The notes beneath the pieces are model-generated. The model was not told where the DNA came from. It made no database searches and saw only the letters and a list, made by a program, of their open reading frames with translations. DNA of 64,000 bases from Garcia nutans (lineage: Eukaryota > Streptophyta > Magnoliopsida > Malpighiales > Euphorbiaceae): positions 40,424,001-40,488,000 of the forward strand of contig CANTUV010000035.1 of the NCBI GenBank assembly GCA_947685225.1, in the 5' to 3' direction. Positions 56,077-64,000 of the stretch are shown piece after piece (the first letter of the stretch is position 1; each line of letters begins with the position of its first letter). A program made the position numbers and the translations under genes.

Positions 56077-58096
56077 CCATCTCCTCTGCCAAAGATTGAG
56101 CTCTTTTTAGACACCCAAATATTTCAAACTCTTGTGATCAGTGTAGATGAAACATTTCTCCCCAAACAGATAGTGTCGCCAAATCTTCAATGCAAACACA
56201 ATGGCTGCTAGCTCCAAATCATGGGTCGGATAATTAAGCTTATGCGGTTTCAACTGTCTAGATGCATAAGCTATAACTTTACCTTCTTGCATTAGCACAC
56301 AACCCAAAACCACTATGTGAAGCATCACTGTAGATCACATATGGTTTGCCTTCTACAGGTAAAGTAAGAACAGGTGCTTGAGTCAACATTTCTCTCAACT
56401 GATCAAAGCTAGCCTGACACTAATCTATCCACACAAATCTAACTCCTTTACGAAGCAATCTGGTGAGTGGAGTAGCTATCAAAGAAAATCCTTTCACAAA
56501 CCGTCGGTAATAGCCTGCCAAACCTAGAAAACTTCTAACTTCAGTCACAGACTTGGGTGGACTCCAATTCAGAATAGCTTCAACCTTACTTGGATCAACT
56601 CTAATACCTTCTACTGAAATTATATGACCGAGAAAAGCTACTTGGTCCAACCAAAACTCACACTTCGACAGTTTAGCAAACAATTTCTTCTCTCTCAAAA
56701 TCTGCAACACAATCCGCAGATGTTTGTCATGTTCCTCTTCATTCCGCGAATACACCAGAATATCATCAATGAAGACCACTACAAACTGATCCAAATAGGG
56801 CCTAAACACCCTATTCATCAAATCCATAAAAGCTGCAGGTGCATTCGTCAGACCAAAAGGCATAACTAGAAACTCATAATGCCCATACCTGGTCCGAAAA
56901 GCTGTTTTAGGAACATCTTCTGCTTTGACTCTTAATTGATGGTACCCTGATCTCAGATCAATTTTAGAAAACACAGCTGCACCCTTCAATTGATCAAAGA
57001 GATCATCGATTCTAGGCAAAGGATATTTATTTTTAATAGTCACCTTGTTCAATTGCCTATAATCGATACATAACCTCATAGTACCATCTTTCTTCTTCAC
57101 AAATAACACAGGAGCTCCCCAAGGAGAAACACTGGGGCGAATAAATCCTTTGTCCAACAACTCCTGCAATTGCACTTTCAACTCCCTCAATTCAGCAGGT
57201 GCCATTCTATAAGGAGTAATAGAAATAGGAGTGGTACCAGGCAACAACTCAATACCAAACTCCACCTCTCTCTCAGGAGGCAACCCTGGCAACTCCTCTG
57301 GAAACACATCTGGGAACTCTGCAACTGTGGCAATACTATCAATAGGGAAACCCTTCACTCTAGCATCTACCACATGAGCAAGATAAGCTTCACACCCCTT
57401 TCTAATTAATCTCCTAGCTGCAACAACTGAAACAAATAAGGAGGCTAGCTGTTCCTGCTCATTAGATACTATCACCTCTCTACCATCAACAGTTCTCAAA
57501 GTAACAATTTTCCTTTTACAGTCTACCACAGCTCCATGTTTAGATAGCCAATCCATGCCTAGAATCACATCATATTCCTTAAATGGCATCTCAATCAAAT
57601 CTCCAATGAACTCCTCACCTTGCACCCTCACTGCACTATCTCGGTGCACCTTGCTCACAATCACACTATGCCCTAAAGGATTTGTCACCAACACATCAAA
57701 TCCTAGGGACTCGGCACGCATATCAGACACAGGCAAAACAGATGCACTAATATATGAATGGGTGGAACCCGGATCAATCAAAGCAAGTACGGAGGTATCA
57801 AATAAAGAAAAAGTACCACCTATGACTGCCGAAGCATCCGACTGCCTCTGCATAACATATACCCTCTGGGAAGATCCAACCTCCTCTGGTCTACTCTCCC
57901 TGGATGTAGAACCTCCTCTAGCACTGAACCCAGATCTGCCTCCCCGGCTGCTACCTCTGCCTGCTCGACCTCCCCTCACACTAGGTCGAGAAGCTGCAGT
58001 ATCAACTGACATCCACTCCTGCCTCTCAGGGCAATCTCTAACAAAGTGATCAGGCGATCCACATCTGAAGCATACCCCTGCTACACCAGTCTTCTA
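56077..58096 (-). pseudogene. pol: Protease, RT and RNase H of H
   Basis: Zinc knuckle CFRCGSPDHFVRDC (about 58075-58035), a Gly/Arg/Ser-rich linker, protease LIDPGSTHSYIS (about 57785), RT with RLCIDYRQLNK and FIDDILVYS (about 56770), the connection LNWSPPKSVTEVRSFLGLAG and RNase H (YTDHKSLKYLG, about 56130). Stops at 58094 (probably from TGG), 56420 (from CAG/CAA) and 56107 (from CAG). A one-base gain near 56310 shifts the frame within RNase H. The 530-codon stretch 56420-58012 is otherwise open and well kept. Confidence 0.9.
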
Positions 58097-58769
58097 GCAA
58101 GGACCACCATGTGGCCTACCACAATGAATGCAGATGGGTGGAGTGGATCTCTGAGTCATTGGGGTCGGAGCACTCGCCACTGAAGCTGCAGGTCTAAATC
58201 TCTGCCTCTGAAACTGCACTGACCTACCAGCTGACCTCTGACTCCTACTGACCCTTGGAACAAAGCTTCCTTTACCTCTCTTCGCAGAATAAGACCCTGC
58301 CTCAGACTGGGGCCTCCTAACCCTAACCTCTTCCTCTGAAGCAGCTGCAATAACTTGAGCTCGCTCTACACTTCGAGCTGCTGCCACTAGCTGGGAAAAA
58401 TCATGATATCTAGATCCAGCCACTAAGCACATGATAGAGGGCCTCAATCCCTCCTCAAATCTCCTGCATCTATCTATCTCATTAGTTATAATGCCCCCAG
58501 CATACTGGCTCAATCGAATAAACTCAACCTCATATTCAGTTACAGTCTTGCTGTCTTGCTTCAAGCTCAAGAACTCCATCTTCTTCATGTCTTTGTACTC
58601 CCTAGGAGTATACTTCAATTCAAATTCTCTCAGAAAATCCACATATGACAAGGTTGGTGGATCATCCATAGAATAGGGCACTGTCCTCCACCAGTCGTAT
58701 GCATCCTTCTGTAGCAAAGATCTTGCATAATCAAAATTTTCCTCTGGGGTGGCTTGCAACTGAACAAAT
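58097..58769 (-). pseudogene. gag: Gag of H, N-terminal part cut by element I
   Basis: It starts in the capsid region right at the border of I and reads FVQLQATPEENFDYARSLLQ, DAYDWWRTVPYSMDDPP and FLREFELKYTPREYKDMKKM, matching G's gag at equal spacing. It ends with a first zinc finger half (CIHCGRPHGGPC) at the stop 58094. The gag N-terminus and the H 5' LTR should lie past I, outside the window. It is otherwise open, so this gag was in good condition before I inserted. Confidence 0.88.
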
Positions 58770-59281
58770 TGTTGTCCCAAGATGGCAACCAAGAGGGGGG
58801 GGGTGAATTGGTTTCCTCAAGAAATAATGACAATTTAAAAAACTCAACAAACAAGAAATGCGGAATAGAGAGTTGGTTGAGTAATGGAGGAAAGAAAGAA
58901 CACACAAGATTTATAGTGGTTCGGATTTACTTCAATCATAAATCCACTTCCTTAACAACTTGTTAAGGTTCCACTAGTCTTTGAAGTTTTTACAAGCTCA
59001 CTTCCAACTTTACAAGTGTTTTTCTTAGGCTCACACTTACAACCCAAACAAGAGTTTTACAAGGCTTACTCTCACAACCTAACAAGAGTTTTACAAGGCT
59101 TACTCTCACAACCCAAGTGTTTCCCAAGCTTACACTCAAACTTATACAATGGTGTTTTCAATGCTAACACCTAACATTCATAACAATTCAAATACAAGTT
59201 TAAGTAAAAGAAAATTTGTTGCTTGGCTATGAAAATATTTTCTCAATGTTGTCTCTCTTTTGTTTTCTCATAGAAACTTTG

Positions 59282-59289
59282 TATTTATA
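59282..59289 (-). promoter_or_regulatory. TATA box, I LTR
   Basis: TATAAATA on minus within CTATAAATAC, a usual LTR promoter word of copia elements. The motif cluster lies upstream of it on minus. Confidence 0.6.
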
Positions 59290-59379
59290 GCCAATGTGGT
59301 CTTACTAGCCGTTATTGATGTTGAGAATAAAGTCTTGGCAGATTAGACCTTCTTTACTTAAACTATCCGAAGCACTTTG

Positions 59380-60055
59380 CGGTCGCCCTTCATACAAGGA
59401 TGGTCGCGCTCATGCTTCACGCGGTCGTCCTTTTAACCAGGGACGGTCACTACTTTTAAAAAGCTTCAACGGTCGAATTTTAGTGCTCCGCAGCTGGAAT
59501 CTTGCCCATGATGTGTTTGTTGGACCATTTCTTGCCCATGCTGTGTTTTTCGGGACGGTCGCGCCAAGCAGAGGTGCGGTCGCCCTTTTTGAATATTGAA
59601 GTGGGTTTACAACGGTCATATCACGTGTCATTTTCTGACAGGGAAAAAAGAGATGTCCGCCATAATTTGAATCTCGCGGTCGCCCTTGGTAGCCTTTCGC
59701 GGTCGAACTCATATTCTCGCGTCGAACTTCTGGACGCACCTGAGGACGCGAACACTACTGTCTCTTTGAGCAATTTCTTCTTGAATTGTTGGGCGGTCGC
59801 GACTCTAAATGGGGCGGTTGCTAAAGTGGTAAGCGAGGTTGAATCATTCACCGTTCTTGTCACCGCGAACCTTACTATGATTGTAATGATTTAAGTTCCT
59901 TGAGTAGCGGTCGTGCAAGTATTTTGACGGTCGCCATTCGGTAGGAGCGGTCGCGACTATGGTCGAACTTCTGACCGCGAAACCTACTATGACAAGGTTT
60001 CATTCTGTAATTGCATGGAGCGGTCGTATTTAGGTGAGGTGCGACCGCTATAATT
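59380..60055. repeat. Dispersed GCGGTCGC motif array
   Basis: About a dozen near-copies of GCGGTCGC or ACGGTCGC, mostly in one orientation, with a few GCGACCGC and GACCGC in the other. Spacing is irregular, 20-80 bp. The same motif recurs at 62190-62400 in the same element. Confidence 0.8.
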
Positions 60056-60172
60056 GTTCTGTTCACCTTTAATTGAAGCAACCTAATCCTGCAACAAGAT
60101 TTCTCAAACACAAGTTAAATAGATCATCCATTTGAGTTGTCAAGGATCAAAATTAAGATCATTTGTCTAACA

Positions 60173-60545
60173 ATCTCCCCCATTTTGACTTTGACAATTC
60201 AAATGGAATGATGAGAAAAATAATAATTCTAAAATGCTCCCCCTTAACATATGCAACAATCATGGTTAAGAGCATTTCTCCCCCATAAACATTTCTCCCC
60301 TATTGCAAATGTTCAACAAATTTCAACATGTATACTTGTTTCTCCCATTATTGTATACTATGTGTTTCATTCCATTTTGGTATTTTCTCCCCCATTGGCA
60401 GAGGCAAAATGAAACAAATGTTAAGCAAAACCATTAACAAAGCAATGAAAGGGAATATAAACATTATATATATTAAAGTGGAGGAAAGTACAAAGAGAGA
60501 TTAAAACAAGCATATGAAAATGCAAACAATAAGAAAAATCTAATG
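60173..60545 (-). other. PPT and spacer of I with several purine tracts
   Basis: The PPT on minus is ATGGGGGAGAT at 60173-60183. Further GGGGGAG-like tracts occur near 60236, 60279, 60293 and 60388. No gene. Confidence 0.75.
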
Positions 60546-61943
60546 CTATTCTGAGTCATCATCTAACTCTAACTCTTCTTCAATTAAAGGAGCTTTCCCT
60601 TTATCTTGAGGTGCAACAGAGGCAGAGCTAGTACTAATGGACTCTTCTTCTTCAGCAATGCTTTGGGTGTAATCACTTATATCCCAATCTTCAAGGTTGC
60701 ATTGAGGCAAGTCCAATTTGCCTTGCATGTCATAAAGATCATGGTGCATGTGGGATATAAGGTCTATTCTCTTGTTCAAGTGCTGGAATCTCTTGGAGAC
60801 ACTTTTCTTGAACTTAGAGAGTTTCCTGGAGAGAGTCTTGATAGCTTGGAGGATGAGTTATGTGGAGGATGAAGCAGTTTCTTGAGCAGCTTTTGATGAA
60901 GTTGCTTTTGGGGGTAATTCCACAGCAACTTCTACAGAATCTCCCTCTCCCTTAATTGTATACCTTGGCCTTTTCTTTTGTTTGTCTATAACACCTTTCT
61001 TGCCAAAGGAGTATACATAAGATCCTTCAATCTTCCTTACACATCCAGCATGCTCTAAGTAATCTATTGTGATAGCACTAGAGGCTAGAGTGAAAGGGTT
61101 TCTCAAAGTGGCTAAGTTCAAATCATTCAGAAGGTTTAGGTGCCTAGCTATTTGAGTAACTTGAGAGGATAGGAAGAAGGTACCAGTTCTTGTAACAGCA
61201 TGATGATAAAAGGTATCAATCAAGAACTTGGTGGTGTTTATTTTGATGTTGTGGGTGAAAGCATACAGAAAGATGAGGTCTCTTTTGGTGACTTTCTCAT
61301 TCCCATCAGCTCTTTGGTGGATGGTGTAGGTGATGATCCTATGGAGCATCCAGTGGGTGAGAGATTTGATATGTCTGGCTTTAGATTCCTTTTCAAAAGA
61401 AGTTTCAATGGAAATTTCTCGCCAGAAATCAGAAAGGGTTTGGTTTGAGAAGATTTGGTCATTGTAAGAGGTTATACCTTCAGAAGGGAAGTTCCAAATG
61501 CTGCCAAAATCTTCTAGGGTTAAGGATTGATAATGATCAAAAAGCTTAAACCTTACCCCGTACCAACCTAGAGCAGAGTTTGCACTCTTTTCTATTTGAA
61601 GAGACATCAGAAATTCTTTGCTATGACTGGAGTAGCCTACCTCTTCTGGAAAGACAAATTTTTCCCATCCAAGGACATCCAACAATCTCTCAATTTCGTC
61701 CTTGATGCCCAATGCAGAAAGCATCCCACCAAAAGGAGATTTGGTGCCTTCAACTTTCTTTTTCTTAAGCATTGCATACCTAATGTCTTCCTCAGAGGTT
61801 TGGTGGTGAGGTTTGTGAATTTTCTCACCTCTTCTAGACTGTGGAGGGGATGGAGGATCAACTACAGGTTCTCTAATGGTAATTCCTAGAACTCTCTTGG
61901 CTTGACCCTTTATTTTGGAGGTGGTTTTTCTTTTGAGAGCCAT
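60546..61943 (-). pseudogene. SIRE-type env-like (ORF after pol) protein
   Basis: The ATG at 61943-61941 opens a frame of 361 codons to a TAA at 60858-60860; the same frame continues another 103 codons to 60546. The start is basic (MALKRKTTSKIKGQAKR). The middle reads LGWEKFVFPEEVGYSSHSKE, FGSIWNFPSEGITSY and LTHWMLHRIITYTIH, which resembles the plant transposon protein/Athila ORF-1-like domain found in the extra gene of SIRE and Athila elements. The end has a possible coiled coil (LSRKLSKFKKSVSKRFQHL) and a very acidic tail. I see no signal peptide or clear membrane segment. Its role is not established; 'env-like' refers to position. Confidence 0.7.
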
Positions 61944-62514
61944 TGAAAACAGAAGGAGTAGGAGTAATCTGAAAAACAGAGAGTGATTGAGAAACAGATG
62001 AGATTGAGAGGTTTTTAGGGTTTCAGAGGGAGGTTTGTGTGCTTTGATAGGCAAAATATCATATAAACTGTTGTAACACACTCTTAAATAGATGGAATTA
62101 AGAAAATAGCCGTTTATGACTGTTGAAAATGAAGAGTTGTGACCTGTCACACAACCAGCGGTTATAAATTTTCGACCAGAGTGTACTGGGTGCGGTCGCA
62201 GATTTAACAAGGTGCGATCGCGACATGGGGTACAGCGACTATTATTATGATCAGTACGCTCGCGAGTGAAGAAAACAACTGTAACGGTCGAAACTATTCA
62301 AATTGGTGCGGCCGCGCACAAATTTTCTCGACTGCGCACAGAGATTTTTATTGAATGAAACTAGCAGACGAAGTAGCGATCGCGAAGGGATACTGGAGAG
62401 ACCGCGACAAACTTAAAAATGAAAGATTCAAGGAAAGATGAAAAATATTCCAAGTATGTTAAGAAAAATTAATTTCATGCACATAGAAACTTTATTGTAA
62501 GGCAAAAATTTTAA
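61944..62514 (-). other. Spacer between pol and env-like gene of I
   Basis: No gene. It holds a second cluster of GCGGTCGC-like motifs (62190-62400: GCGGTCGC, GCGATCGC, GCGGCCGC and similar). A frame open upstream of the env-like ATG (to 62210) is probably chance. Confidence 0.65.
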
Positions 62515-64000
62515 TTAGCTCAAGGTGATTCCATCAATCATTCCTAAATTGAGTTTGATGAAGTTAAGTCTATCTTCATTCAAGGGTTTTGTAAAGACAT
62601 CAGCAAGTTGATTTTCTGTATCTATAAATTCTAAGATTATATTCTGATTTTGTACATTTTCCCTCAAGAAATGATGTCTAATATCTATATGCTTGGATCT
62701 AGAATGTTGGATAGGATTTTTAGACAAATTGATAGCACTAGTGTTGTCACATTTAATGGAGATATTGTTAAACACTTTACCATAGTCAAGCAATTGTTGT
62801 TTCATCCATAATACTTGTGTGCAACAAAAACATGCTGCAACATATTCAGCTTCCATTGTGGATAAAGCAACCGATGCTTGTTTCTTACTATGCCAAGAAA
62901 CTAGACAATTACCAAGAAAGTGACATGCTCCTGTTGTACTCTTCCTATCTAATATACTACCAGCATAATCTGCATCTGAAAATCCTATAATATGAAATGA
63001 TGTGTTTTTAGGATACCAAAGTCCTAAATGTATTGTACCACTCAAATATTTCAAGATTCTCTTAGTGGCATTCAAGTGTGATTCTTTAGGACTAGTTTGA
63101 AATCTAGCACAAAGACATACACTATACATTATATCAGGCCTAGAAGCAGTTAAGTAAAGTAGTGATCCGATGATACCTCGATATTTCTTCTCATCTACTG
63201 CTTTACCATTATCATCTTTACCTAATTTCAATGATGTGCTCATAGGAGTTTTGCTAGTTTTGCAGCCATCCATTCCAAATTTCTTGATGAGTTCTTTTGT
63301 ATATTTGGATTGGTTGATGAAGATCCCATCTTTACATTGCTTGACTTGCAGTCCAAGGAAAAACTTGAGTTCACCCATCATGCTCATTTCAAATTCCCTA
63401 GTCATACAAGAAGCAAATTCTTTGCACAAGGCTTCATTAGTAGCTCCAAATATTATGTCATCCACATAAATTTGTACAATTAAAATGTTATGCTTATCCT
63501 TTTTAACAAAAAGAGTTGTGTCTACTTTTCCTTTTGAAAAACCATTTTCAAGCAAATATGCACTAAGTTTATCATACCAAGCTCTGGGTGCTTGTTTCAA
63601 TCCATATAAAGCTTTGGTAAGTTTGAAAACATGATCAGGAAATTTGTAGTTTTCAAAACCAGGAGGTTGTTCAACATAAACTTCTTCATTTATGAGTCCG
63701 TTTAGGAATGCACTTTTAACATCCATTTGATAAAGCTTAAAGTTCATATGACATGCAAAAGCAAGTAATATTCTAATAGCTTCTAATCTGGCTACTGGGG
63801 CAAAGGTTTCATCATAGTCAATACATTCTTCTTGATTATAACCTTTGGCAACCAATCTTGCTTTATTTCTAATGATGTGACCATTTTCATCAAGCTTATT
63901 CCTATAAACCCATTTGCATCCTATTATAGAATGATCTATAGGTCTAGGAGTAAGTTTCCAAACATTATTTCTTTCAAATTGATTAAGTTCATCTTGCATT
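62515..64000 (-). CDS. pol: Ty1/copia reverse transcriptase and RNase H, 5' part outside window
   Basis: Open frame of at least 494 codons running off the right edge. RT begins with words such as NNVWKLTPRP and GCKWVYRNKLDENG, then RLVAKGYNQ, MDVKSAFLNGLINEEVYVEQ and the active site YVDDIIFG near 63455. RNase H follows: GFSDADYAGSILDRKSTTG (about 62985), SKKQASVALSTMEAEYVA and NLSKNPIQHSRSKHIDIRHH, ending LADVFTKPL. It would convert the element's RNA to DNA inside the particle. All expected acidic residues are visible and there is no stop or shift, so this copy may be recent. It is followed on minus by the env-like gene. Lineage: SIRE/Maximus by context. Confidence 0.93.
   Translation of the reverse strand, partial: MQDELNQFERNNVWKLTPRPIDHSIIGCKWVYRNKLDENGHIIRNKARLVAKGYNQEECIDYDETFAPVARLEAIRILLAFACHMNFKLYQMDVKSAFLNGLINEEVYVEQPPGFENYKFPDHVFKLTKALYGLKQAPRAWYDKLSAYLLENGFSKGKVDTTLFVKKDKHNILIVQIYVDDIIFGATNEALCKEFASCMTREFEMSMMGELKFFLGLQVKQCKDGIFINQSKYTKELIKKFGMDGCKTSKTPMSTSLKLGKDDNGKAVDEKKYRGIIGSLLYLTASRPDIMYSVCLCARFQTSPKESHLNATKRILKYLSGTIHLGLWYPKNTSFHIIGFSDADYAGSILDRKSTTGACHFLGNCLVSWHSKKQASVALSTMEAEYVAACFCCTQVLWMKQQLLDYGKVFNNISIKCDNTSAINLSKNPIQHSRSKHIDIRHHFLRENVQNQNIILEFIDTENQLADVFTKPLNEDRLNFIKLNLGMIDGITLS

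Larger units (their letters stand above)
52077..58769 (-). mobile_element. Element H: Tekay/Del-like chromovirus, 3' portion
   Basis: On minus: gag, protease, RT, RNase H, integrase, chromodomain-like tail, PPT and 3' LTR. It is inserted into G's integrase (left flank GAGAT, 52072-52076). Its gag is cut at 58770 by element I, so the 5' end is outside the window. Its coding region is closely similar to G, yet its LTR belongs to another subfamily, the one that left solo LTR E. Confidence 0.92.
58770..60172 (-). repeat. 3' LTR of I, with GCGGTCGC motif cluster
   Basis: 1403 bp. On minus it starts TGTTAGAC at 60172 and ends GGGACAACA at 58770. It has a run of nine or ten C on minus near 58795, tandem 'acaagagttttacaaggctt' repeats near 59045-59110, a minus TATA box (59282-59289) and about a dozen GCGGTCGC-like motifs between 59380 and 60055. 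Confidence 0.9.
58770..64000 (-). mobile_element. Element I: SIRE-like Ty1/copia element, 3' portion
   Basis: On minus: RT/RNase H of copia type (64000-62515), non-coding spacer, env-like gene (61943-60546), spacer with several purine tracts, PPT and 3' LTR (60172-58770). An extra gene between pol and 3' LTR and the PPT wording GGGGGAGAT before TGTTAG mark the SIRE/Maximus lineage. The left flank is CAAAT (58765-58769). Gag, protease and integrase lie past the window end. The RT/RNase H part has no stop, making I the best-kept coding element here. Confidence 0.9.

Noticed and set aside
59315..60111. Several 80-130 codon frames on both strands in the I LTR
   Set aside because: They lie wholly within the LTR and reflect the GC-rich motif cluster; no family resemblance.
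61944..62210. N-terminal extension of the env-like protein
   Set aside because: Upstream of a good ATG with a basic start; the extension has no pattern and overlaps the motif-rich spacer.

Overview
This window is repeat-dense plant nuclear DNA, most likely pericentromeric or other heterochromatin of a eudicot; I cannot name the species. I see no intact host gene, no rRNA or tRNA gene, no CRISPR array and nothing prokaryotic. Nearly every base belongs to nested LTR retrotransposons of four lineages: Athila-like Ty3/gypsy (A, B), Tat/Ogre-like Ty3/gypsy with dual RNase H (K), Tekay/Del-like chromoviruses (D, E, F, G, H) and a SIRE-like Ty1/copia element (I).

Layout. 1-15550: the 3' part of Athila-like element A (decayed pol on +, PPT at 5408, 3' LTR from 5423). 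Its LTR is split by a solo LTR of the K family (5746-7864, minus) and by complete non-autonomous element B (8964-15532, target duplication GATAG), which landed 13 bp before the end of A's LTR. 15551-17182: a minus-strand DUF7745-like gene fragment, then AT-rich microsatellite DNA resembling a chromoviral LTR start. 17183-45007: giant Tat-like element K on the minus strand: 3' LTR, PPT, a hairpin-forming tandem repeat, two antisense intron-containing genes with their own TATA boxes (plant-mobile-domain-like and DUF7745-like), then integrase, RNase H, RT, G-patch and protease. K is interrupted by D (24469-33645, TSD CCTGC, very young, no coding capacity), E (35569-38843, TSD TTATG, solo LTR with an inverted SINE-like foldback at its edge), F (41697-44476, TSD GTCTC, solo LTR) and G (from 45008). 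45008-52076: chromovirus G on + with a mosaic LTR, gag and pol. 52077-58769: chromovirus H on minus, inserted in G's integrase. 58770-64000: copia element I on minus, inserted in H's gag; it has an env-like gene and an open RT/RNase H frame running off the window. K, G, H and I form a four-level nest.

The strongest unexplained signal is structural. Several families carry ladders of short hairpins whose stems change in sequence from unit to unit but stay self-complementary: a 22-bp ladder in F's LTR, a TCTGG-loop ladder beside K's PPT, triple hairpins in K's LTR, CCC/GGG hairpins around K's antisense gene, and GACACGGCC hairpins shared by Athila-like and chromoviral LTRs. All five chromoviral LTR types also carry a conserved double hairpin (CTAAGC-loop-GCTTAG directly followed by a second stem). 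A splice donor at a matching place in these LTRs, with a good acceptor just before G's gag, suggests a spliced leader. All coordinates and comparisons were made by eye; no alignment or database search was run.
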